A program made the translations under genes and the position numbers. The notes beneath the pieces are model-generated. The model was given only the letters and a program-made list of their open reading frames with translations. It made no database searches and was not told where the DNA came from. A stretch of 11,209 bases of DNA from DASPPM01 sp035604475 (GTDB taxonomy: Bacteria; Pseudomonadota; Alphaproteobacteria; JACZXZ01), in contig DATNIJ010000080.1 in assembly GCA_035604475.1 (NCBI GenBank), forward strand, positions 1 through 11,209. The letters are read 5' to 3'. Positions 6,253 to 11,209 of this stretch are shown here, piece by piece. The first letter of the stretch is position 1, and each line of letters opens with the position of its first letter.

Positions 6253-7308
6253 GTGCGGGTCGCCCTCGTCCTCCCGCTCGATGACTGGCGCCAATGCGCG
6301 GCCGCGGCACAAGCCGCCGAGGCGCTCGGCGTCGACGTGGTGCAATGCAATGAGACCAAGCACGATCCCTTCGCTCCCCTCGCCATAGCCGGGCTCGCGA
6401 CGGAGCGCATCGCGCTCGCGACCTCGGTCGCGATCGCGTTTCCGCGCAGCCCCATGATCGTCGCCAACCAGGCCTGGGACCTCGAGCGCCAGACGCGCGG
6501 GCGCTTCGTGCTCGGCCTCGGCAGCCAGGTCAAGGGACACAATGAGCGGCGCTTCAGCGTGCCCTGGGTGGCCCCCGCGGCGCGCATGGGCGAATATGTC
6601 GAATCGCTGCGCGCCATCTGGCGAAGCTGGGAGACGGGGGCCAAGCTCGACTACCAGGGCAAGCACTACCGCTTTAGCCTGATGAACGAGGAATTCTCGC
6701 CCGGCCCCAATCATCTGCCCATGGTGCCCGTCACCATCGCCGCGGTCGGTCCCCTCATGCTCAAGACCGCTGCGCGCCTTTGCGACGGCGTGCGCCTCCA
6801 TCTCTTCGCCACGCGCAAGTACATCGAGGAGACGGCGGAACCCATCCTCGCCGCGGGACTCGACGGCCGCGGCATGGCGCGGGAGAATTTCGAGGTGAGC
6901 GGCGGCGGCTTCGTGGTGAGCGGTCCCGACAGTCGGGCGGTGGCGGCTTCGCTCGAGCGCACGCGCCATCGGGTGGCGTTCTATGCCTCGACGCCCGCCT
7001 ATCGTCCGGTCCTCGACGCGCACGGCCTCGGCGAGCTCGGCCAGCGTCTATTCGAGATGTCGCGGCGCGGCGAGTTCAGCCGAATGGCGCCGCTCGTCTC
7101 CGACGAGGTGCTCGAGCTCTTCGTCGCCTCCGGCACCTATGACGAGCTTCCCGCGGCGATCGAGCGCCGCTTCGGCGGCATCGTCGACACGGTGACGCTC
7201 GACTTAGCCCCCGGCGGCGACCGCAAGACCGCACTCAAGCTCGTGGACGCGATACACCGCATCCCCAGCCGCTTCGAGCGCTTCAAGACGCAAGCATCGC
7301 AGCCCTGA
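6253..7308 (+). CDS. LLM-class flavin/F420-dependent oxidoreductase
   Basis: 351 residues, bacterial luciferase-like TIM barrel. Members are FMNH2-dependent monooxygenases or F420-dependent oxidoreductases. Family features: an N-terminal strand RVALVLPL, then ERIALATSVAIAFPRSPMIVANQAWDL (51-77), GRFVLGLGSQVKGHNERRF (83-101) and RMGEYVESLRAIWRSW (111-126), followed by YQGKHYRF (134-141) before the substrate-side insert and VTIAAVGPLMLKTAARLCDGV (160-180). The GSQVKGHNERRF form is, from memory, that of the family named F420-dependent oxidoreductase MSMEG_2256-type (TIGR03617); the cofactor in this organism is unresolved. The start is GTG at 6253, with GGAGTGAGG overlapping the end of the preceding gene, so translation is probably coupled to the DHDPS-family gene. 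Likely role is oxidation of a pathway intermediate. Confidence 0.86.
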   Translation: MRVALVLPLDDWRQCAAAAQAAEALGVDVVQCNETKHDPFAPLAIAGLATERIALATSVAIAFPRSPMIVANQAWDLERQTRGRFVLGLGSQVKGHNERRFSVPWVAPAARMGEYVESLRAIWRSWETGAKLDYQGKHYRFSLMNEEFSPGPNHLPMVPVTIAAVGPLMLKTAARLCDGVRLHLFATRKYIEETAEPILAAGLDGRGMARENFEVSGGGFVVSGPDSRAVAASLERTRHRVAFYASTPAYRPVLDAHGLGELGQRLFEMSRRGEFSRMAPLVSDEVLELFVASGTYDELPAAIERRFGGIVDTVTLDLAPGGDRKTALKLVDAIHRIPSRFERFKTQASQP

Positions 7309-7320
7309 TGCGATGAAAAG

Positions 7321-7345
7321 ACGCAGCGCTACGCCGTGGATTTTT
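7321..7345 (+). terminator. Possible weak intrinsic terminator
   Basis: Shortly after the LLM gene stop, ACG and GCG (7321-7328) pair with CGC and CGT (7332-7337) around a CTA loop, with a two-base bulge, and TTTTT follows at 7341-7345. The stem is short and bulged, so termination would be partial at best. It could separate the LLM gene from the hydratase gene. Confidence 0.3.
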
Positions 7346-7391
7346 CTCTCGCGACGGCGCAACATGGCGGCTGATTGACCAAGCGTTCCCC

Positions 7392-7418
7392 CGGATCGCG
7401 GGGCGGCCCCGTGATCCG
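7392..7418 (+). promoter_or_regulatory. Strong hairpin in the leader of the enoyl-CoA hydratase gene
   Basis: The arms CGGATCGCGGGG (7392-7403) and CCCCGTGATCCG (7407-7418) pair over 12 positions with one G-U wobble, around a three-base CGG loop. The wobble is tolerated in RNA from the plus strand but would be a C-A mismatch on the other strand, so it is oriented with the genes. It ends 27 nt before the ATG at 7446. No U-tract follows directly (CCGCTTTCGC), so it is not a textbook terminator; an mRNA-stabilising or processing element, a Rho-independent-like pause, or a dispersed repeat are alternatives. Confidence 0.6.
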
Positions 7419-7445
7419 CCGCTTTCGCATCCCCGGGAGAGCCCC

Positions 7446-8255
7446 ATGTCCGATCGTTACGCCCACTACCAGCGTCTTGAGTTCGACCGGCCGCATCCCC
7501 GCGTGCTCCGCGTCACCATGTCGAGCCCGGGCCGGCTGAATGCCACCGACCAGAAGATGCACGGCGAGCTCAAGTCGGTGTGGCGCGACATCGACGCGGA
7601 CGAGAGCGTGTCCGCGGCCGTGCTTCGAGGTGCCGGCAAGGCGTTCTCCGCCGGCGGCGATTTCGACATGATCGAGCGCATCATCGACGACTTCCACACG
7701 CGCGCAGGCAACTGGAAGGAGGCGCGGGACCTCGTCTACAACCTGATCAACTGCTCGAAACCGATCGTCAGCGCCATGCGCGGCCCGGCGGTCGGCGCCG
7801 GCCTCGTCTGCGGGCTGCTCGCCGACATCTCGATTGCGACCAAGGATGCCCGCATCGTGGACGGACACACGCGCCTCGGCGTCGCGGCGGGCGATCACGC
7901 CGCGATTATCTGGCCGCTCCTCTGCGGCATGGCCAAGGCAAAATACTATCTTCTGCTCTGCGAACCGATTTCAGGTGCGGAGGCCGAGAGGATCGGTCTC
8001 ATCTCGCTTGCGGTCGAGGATGCCGAGCTCGACGACAAAGCGGTCGAGATCGCGACGCGGCTGGCGGAAGGCGCCCCCCATGCGCTACGCTGGACCAAGT
8101 ATGCGCTCAACAATTGGCTGCGCATGGCGGGACCGACCTTCGACGCCTCCTTGGCACTCGAGTTCCTCGGCTTCAGCTCGCCCGACGTGCGCGAAGGGCT
8201 CGCCTCGCACCGCGAGAAGCGCCGTCCCCGCTTCGCGCCGGACTCGAAGCTTTAG
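7446..8255 (+). CDS. Enoyl-CoA hydratase/isomerase (crotonase) family protein
   Basis: 269 residues, crotonase fold, CoA-thioester substrate. The N-terminal region has RVLRVTMSSPGRLNATDQKMHGEL (19-42; usual form v..itlnrP...Na). The first oxyanion-hole loop is KAFSAGGDFDMI (65-76) and the second is MRGPAVGAGL (111-120). The helix that normally carries PE..LGi.P.gG reads GHTRLGVAAGDHAAIIWPL (140-158), so the catalytic Glu of rat-type hydratase (Glu164 position) is Thr142, while an Asp (D150) lies in the GDHA turn. It then continues AKAKYYLLLCEPISGAEAERIGLISLAV, as in the family. Oligomerisation and CoA binding look intact, but the reaction may be isomerisation, hydrolysis or another crotonase chemistry rather than simple hydration. 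The ATG is preceded by GGGAGA (7435-7440). Next is the acyl-CoA synthetase gene, 84 bp downstream. Confidence 0.88.
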   Translation: MSDRYAHYQRLEFDRPHPRVLRVTMSSPGRLNATDQKMHGELKSVWRDIDADESVSAAVLRGAGKAFSAGGDFDMIERIIDDFHTRAGNWKEARDLVYNLINCSKPIVSAMRGPAVGAGLVCGLLADISIATKDARIVDGHTRLGVAAGDHAAIIWPLLCGMAKAKYYLLLCEPISGAEAERIGLISLAVEDAELDDKAVEIATRLAEGAPHALRWTKYALNNWLRMAGPTFDASLALEFLGFSSPDVREGLASHREKRRPRFAPDSKL

Positions 8256-8330
8256 CGTTCGATTTAGGGAGCAACGCCGCCCCAAGCTGCCGTAAGCGGC
8301 GGAAAAAGCCGGAGCCGCCGGCCATAGAGT

Positions 8331-8334
8331 GAGG
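8331..8334 (+). promoter_or_regulatory. Ribosome binding site deciding a TTG start
   Basis: GAGG lies 5 nt before TTG at 8340-8342. The next in-frame ATG, at 8388, has no well-spaced ribosome site, so the TTG is chosen as the start of the acyl-CoA synthetase gene. Confidence 0.55.
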
Positions 8335-8339
8335 AAACT

Positions 8340-9983
8340 TTGCCGCTCAAGACCGATCCGATCCTGCCCGAGGCTCGGCTCCGTGCCATGAAGCAAGCCG
8401 GCCATTGGCGCGACCGCACGATCATCGACTACCTCGACGACCGCATCGCCGGCTCGCCGGAGCGCGTCGCCATCATCGACGACAACAGCATGACGGGCGA
8501 GCGCACCGTCTTGACCTACGCCGAGCTCGGCCGGCGGGTCGAGCGGATCGCCCTCGGCCTTGCCCGGCTCGGCCTAGAACGCGGCGACGTGCTCTCCTAC
8601 CAGCTGCCGAATTGGTGGCAGTTCACGGCCCTTCACCTTGCCGCCATGCGGCTTGGCGTCATCACCAACCCGCTGATGCCGATCTTCCGCGAGCGCGAGC
8701 TCGAGTTCATGCTGCGTCTGGCCGAGACGAAGCTCTTCATCGTACCCCGCCGCTTCCGGGACTTCGATTACGCCGCCATGGCCGAGGGGCTGCGCCCGAA
8801 GCTGCCGGCCTTGAGCCGCGTTCTGGTGCTGGGTGGGGTGGGCGAGGCCGCCTTCGAGAGCCTGCTCCAGGCCGGCTCTGGGGACGCGAGCGCGCTCTTC
8901 GCCGGACGCCGGCCGAAGGCCGACGACGTGATCGAGATCCTCTACACCTCGGGCACGACCGGCGAGGCCAAAGGGGTCATGCACACCTCGAATACGCTCT
9001 TCAGCAATCTCGAGCCCTATGCGGAGCGGCTCGGCCTGGGTGCCTCCGACGTCGTGCTGATGGCCTCGCCGCTGGCGCACCAGACGGGCTTCATGTACGG
9101 CCTGATGATGCCGATCCATCTCGGCGGCACGGCGGTGCTGCAGGACATCTGGAGTGCCGACCGCGCGGCCGATCTGATCGCGGGGGAAGGCGTCAGCTTC
9201 ACCATGGCCGCGACCCCTTTCCTCTCCGATCTCACCAACGCGGCCGAGCGTCGGCCGGCTGACTTCCGCAGCCTGCGCGTCTTCCTCTCGGCGGGAGCGC
9301 CGATCCCGCGCGCCTTGGCGCGCCGCGCGGCCGAGCATCTCGGCGCCCACATCGTCTCCGCCTGGGGCATGACCGAGAACGGGGCGGTCACCACGACGCG
9401 GCTCGACGATCCGCCGGAGAAGGTCTTCGAGACGGACGGCTGCGCACAGCCGGGCATGGAAATCCGCACGGTCGGCGAGGACGGGAAGGCGCTCCCGCCC
9501 GACCGCGAGGGACGCCTCCAGTGCCGCGGCTGCAGCAACTTCGTCGGCTATCTCAAGCGCCCGGAGTGGCATGCGACGGACAAGGAGGGCTGGTTCGAGA
9601 CCGGCGATCTCGCGCGCATCGACGCCGACGGCTATGTGCGCATCACCGGCCGCACCAAGGACGTCATCATCCGCGGCGGCGAGAACATCCCCGTCGTCGA
9701 GATCGAGGGCCTCATCTATCAGCATCCGGCCGTGCTCGAGACCGCGATCGTGGCGATGCCCGATCCGCGGCTCGGCGAGCGCGCATGCGCCTTCGTCGTG
9801 ACGCGGCCGGAGAGCTCGCTTACGCTCGCCGAGCTGATCGCCTTCCTCGAGGCGCGCAAGGTCTCGCGCCACTACCTGCCGGAACGGCTCGAGCTGGTGT
9901 CGGCACTCCCCCGCACGCCGAGCGGCAAGATCCAGAAGTTCCGCCTGCGCGAGATCGCCAAGGCGTTCGGCACGGCCGGCTGA
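8340..9983 (+). CDS. Acyl-CoA synthetase, AliA (cyclohexanecarboxylate-CoA ligase)-like
   Basis: 547 residues, ANL superfamily; forms an acyl-adenylate and then the CoA thioester. Core motifs: P-loop YTSGTTGEAKGV (202-213), the aromatic-pocket region PLAHQTGFMYGL (244-255), GMTENG (343-348), the adenosine Asp in GWFETGDLARID (417-428), the hinge GRTKDVIIRGGENI (437-450), and the C-terminal catalytic Lys K530 in PRTPSGKIQKFRL. The segment NWWQFTALHLAAMRLGVITNPLMPIFRERELEFML (91-125) is, from memory, close to proteins annotated as cyclohexanecarboxylate-CoA or medium/short-chain acyl-CoA ligases; this is family recognition, not proof of substrate. Cytoplasmic, no membrane segment. The start is TTG at 8340, with GAGG 5 nt before it; ATG at 8388 would remove 16 residues. 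It is followed after 38 bp by the acyl-CoA dehydrogenase, giving an activation-then-dehydrogenation pair. It is very likely the entry enzyme for the imported acid. Confidence 0.9.
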   Translation: MPLKTDPILPEARLRAMKQAGHWRDRTIIDYLDDRIAGSPERVAIIDDNSMTGERTVLTYAELGRRVERIALGLARLGLERGDVLSYQLPNWWQFTALHLAAMRLGVITNPLMPIFRERELEFMLRLAETKLFIVPRRFRDFDYAAMAEGLRPKLPALSRVLVLGGVGEAAFESLLQAGSGDASALFAGRRPKADDVIEILYTSGTTGEAKGVMHTSNTLFSNLEPYAERLGLGASDVVLMASPLAHQTGFMYGLMMPIHLGGTAVLQDIWSADRAADLIAGEGVSFTMAATPFLSDLTNAAERRPADFRSLRVFLSAGAPIPRALARRAAEHLGAHIVSAWGMTENGAVTTTRLDDPPEKVFETDGCAQPGMEIRTVGEDGKALPPDREGRLQCRGCSNFVGYLKRPEWHATDKEGWFETGDLARIDADGYVRITGRTKDVIIRGGENIPVVEIEGLIYQHPAVLETAIVAMPDPRLGERACAFVVTRPESSLTLAELIAFLEARKVSRHYLPERLELVSALPRTPSGKIQKFRLREIAKAFGTAG

Positions 9984-10009
9984 GGCGGAGCCGAACAACA
10001 CCCGCAAAC

Positions 10010-10014
10010 GGAGG
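10010..10014 (+). promoter_or_regulatory. Ribosome binding site deciding the TTG start of the dehydrogenase
   Basis: GGAGG lies 7 nt before TTG at 10022-10024. The open frame extends upstream through the end of the ligase gene, but only this position combines a ribosome site with the expected acyl-CoA dehydrogenase N-terminus. Confidence 0.7.
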
Positions 10015-10021
10015 ACGCCCT

Positions 10022-11158
10022 TTGATACTGGCCGAGGAGCACGAATTGATCCGTGACACGGCGCGCGAGTTCGCGCGACGGGTGCTCGCCCCGCGCTCCG
10101 CCGAGTGGGAAGCGGCCGGGCGGCTCCCGCGCGAGGTCCTCGGCGAGATGGGGGCACTCGGCCTCCTGGGCATGACCGTGCCGCCGGAATGGGACGGTGC
10201 CGGCGCCGATTACATCGGCTATGCGCTGGCCCTCATGGAGGTCGCCGCGGGCGACGGCGCCATCGCCACCATCATGAGCGGCCACAACTCGGTCGGCTGC
10301 ATGCCGGTCCTCGAGTACGGCAGCGACGCGCAACGCGAGCGCTTTCTCAAGCCGATGGCGCGCGGCGAGATGCTCTCCGCCTTCTGCCTGACCGAGCCGC
10401 AGGGCGGATCGGAGGCGAGCAACCTGCGCACGCGCGCGCAAGCTCACGGCAACGGCTGGCGCTTGAACGGGCGGAAGCAGTTCATCACCAGCGGGGCCAC
10501 CGCCGATCTCGCGCTAGTACTGGCGGTGACGGACCCGGCGGCGGGAAAGCGCGGCATCAGCGCCTTCCTCGTTCCGACCGAGAGCCCCGGCTACCGCGTC
10601 GGCCGCATCGAGAAAAAGATGGGGCAGAACGCCTCGGACACCTGCGAGATCATCTTCGAGGACCTCGATCTGCCGGCGGATGCCTTGCTCGGCAAGGAAG
10701 GCCAAGGATACCGCATAGCCCTCGGCAACCTGGAGGGCGGACGCATCGGCGTCGGCGCGCAATGCGTCGGCATGGCGCGCGCGGCCCTCGAGCGCGCCGT
10801 CGCCTACGCGAAGGAGCGCGTGACCTTCGGCAAACCGATCGCGGCGCACCAGGGTGTCGCCTTCCGCCTCGCCGACATGGCGACTTCGGTTGCCGCCGCC
10901 GAGCAGCTCGTGCTGCATGCGGCGGCACTGCGCAGCGCCGGACAGCCTTGCCTGCGCGAAGCCTCGATGGCGAAGCTCTTCGCCTCCGAGGCGGCCGCGC
11001 GCGTATGCTCGGACGCCATTCAGACGCTCGGCGGCAATGGCTACATGGTCGACTACGAGGTCGAGCGTATCTACCGCGCCGTGCGCGGCGCCCAGATCTA
11101 CGAGGGCACCAGCGATATCCAGCGCATCGTGATCAGCCGCGCGCTGACCGGCCATTGA
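10022..11158 (+). CDS. Acyl-CoA dehydrogenase
   Basis: 378 residues, the usual length of the short/medium-chain family. It is an FAD enzyme that introduces the alpha-beta double bond into an acyl-CoA and passes electrons to ETF. Segments in order: the N-terminal helical domain (AEEHELIRDTAREFARRVL, 4-22), GLLGMTVPPEWDGAGAD (47-63), the FAD/substrate loop FCLTEPQGGSEASN (121-134), WRLNGRKQFITSG (146-158), KKMGQNASDTCEIIFEDL (198-215), and RVTFGKPIAAHQGVAFRLADM (266-286), which carries FAD contacts. QTLGGNGY lies at 334-341. The catalytic base is Glu361 in IYEGTSDIQR (359-368), the position used by short-chain/medium-chain enzymes. The start is TTG at 10022, set by GGAGG at 10010-10014. Downstream of the CoA ligase in the same operon, it probably acts on the CoA ester made there and supplies the enoyl-CoA for the crotonase-family neighbour. 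Acyl chain preference is not readable. Confidence 0.93.
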   Translation: MILAEEHELIRDTAREFARRVLAPRSAEWEAAGRLPREVLGEMGALGLLGMTVPPEWDGAGADYIGYALALMEVAAGDGAIATIMSGHNSVGCMPVLEYGSDAQRERFLKPMARGEMLSAFCLTEPQGGSEASNLRTRAQAHGNGWRLNGRKQFITSGATADLALVLAVTDPAAGKRGISAFLVPTESPGYRVGRIEKKMGQNASDTCEIIFEDLDLPADALLGKEGQGYRIALGNLEGGRIGVGAQCVGMARAALERAVAYAKERVTFGKPIAAHQGVAFRLADMATSVAAAEQLVLHAAALRSAGQPCLREASMAKLFASEAAARVCSDAIQTLGGNGYMVDYEVERIYRAVRGAQIYEGTSDIQRIVISRALTGH

Positions 11159-11175
11159 GGGAGTTGGGCCTCGGC

Positions 11176-11209
11176 ATGCGCGCGGTCTTCGTCGAGCGGT
11201 TCGGGCGGC
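11176..11209 (+). CDS. Probable NADPH:quinone oxidoreductase/MDR-type gene start (cut by window)
   Basis: Only 11 codons are visible, MRAVFVERFGR. This opening resembles zinc-free quinone oxidoreductases and other medium-chain dehydrogenases/reductases, which often begin MRAVVVERFG. It starts 17 bp after the dehydrogenase stop, with GGGAG at 11159-11163 some 12 nt upstream as a somewhat distant ribosome site. If correct, it continues the catabolic operon as a reductase acting on an enone or enoyl compound. The evidence is limited to these residues and the position. Confidence 0.5.
   Translation, partial: MRAVFVERFGR

Noticed and set aside
7375..7403. TTGACC at 7375-7380 as a -35 box for the hydratase gene
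   Set aside because: At 16-18 nt downstream there is only GC-rich hairpin sequence, with nothing like a -10 element.
8308..8322. Small GCCGG/CCGGC hairpin before the acyl-CoA synthetase gene
   Set aside because: A five-base stem with a five-base loop in GC-rich DNA is expected by chance, and no T-tract follows it.
9521..10021. Upstream extension of the acyl-CoA dehydrogenase frame into the ligase gene
   Set aside because: Residues before TTG 10022 are an alternate-frame reading of the ligase C-terminus. The ribosome site and family N-terminus fix the start at 10022.
8574..10157. Long antisense open frame (527 codons) opposite the acyl-CoA synthetase gene
   Set aside because: High-GC genes with G/C third positions produce long stop-free antisense frames. 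This one is rich in Arg/Ala/Glu/His, shows no domain motif, and overlaps a gene with clear ANL motifs.
1..11209. Search for tRNA, rRNA, CRISPR arrays, transposase genes, integrase genes and attachment sites
   Set aside because: No repeated spaced units, cloverleaf-like sequence, transposase motifs or terminal inverted repeats were seen; nearly all sequence is accounted for by metabolic and transport genes, and no gap exceeds 300 bases.

Overview
The window is densely coding, very G+C-rich DNA (about two-thirds G+C by eye). It carries two divergent gene sets and no RNA genes, insertion sequences, CRISPR arrays or phage genes that I can see. Codon use (strong G/C at third positions), Gram-negative transporter architecture, GTG/TTG starts and the family mix suggest a soil or environmental proteobacterium, most likely alphaproteobacterial (Rhizobiales/Rhodospirillales-like). 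The taxonomic call is inference; another high-GC lineage rich in liv-type transporters is possible.

Left part, minus strand (1-4359): a complete branched-chain-amino-acid-type (HAAT/Liv) ABC transporter operon in the order binding protein - livH - livM - livG - livF. LivF runs off the left edge. livM/livG and livG/livF each overlap by a GTGA junction, so the cytoplasmic half is probably translationally coupled. A 246-bp divergent intergenic region (4360-4605) follows. It holds a plausible sigma70-type promoter for the transporter with a perfect 12-bp palindrome in its spacer, and a weaker candidate promoter facing right.

Right part, plus strand (4606-11209): an apparent catabolic series. It starts with a metallo-beta-lactamase-fold protein whose metal-binding histidines appear to be replaced, then a DHDPS/NAL-superfamily lyase, a luciferase-like (LLM) flavin/F420-dependent oxidoreductase, a divergent enoyl-CoA hydratase-family protein, an AliA-like acyl-CoA synthetase and an acyl-CoA dehydrogenase. 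The first 11 codons of a probable quinone-oxidoreductase/MDR-type gene run off the right edge. A possible terminator and a strong leader hairpin lie between the LLM gene and the hydratase gene, so the right side may be two transcription units.

Taken together, the locus reads as an uptake-and-degradation module. The Liv-type transporter imports a carboxylic acid or amide-like compound (not necessarily a branched-chain amino acid). The CoA ligase activates it, the acyl-CoA dehydrogenase and crotonase-fold protein carry out beta-oxidation-like steps, and the LLM oxidoreductase and DHDPS-family lyase handle a further oxidation and a C-C or dehydration step. The substrate cannot be read from the sequence. 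Three neighbouring proteins (MBL-fold, DHDPS-family, crotonase-fold) keep their folds while departing from textbook active-site motifs, which is the most interesting feature of the window.
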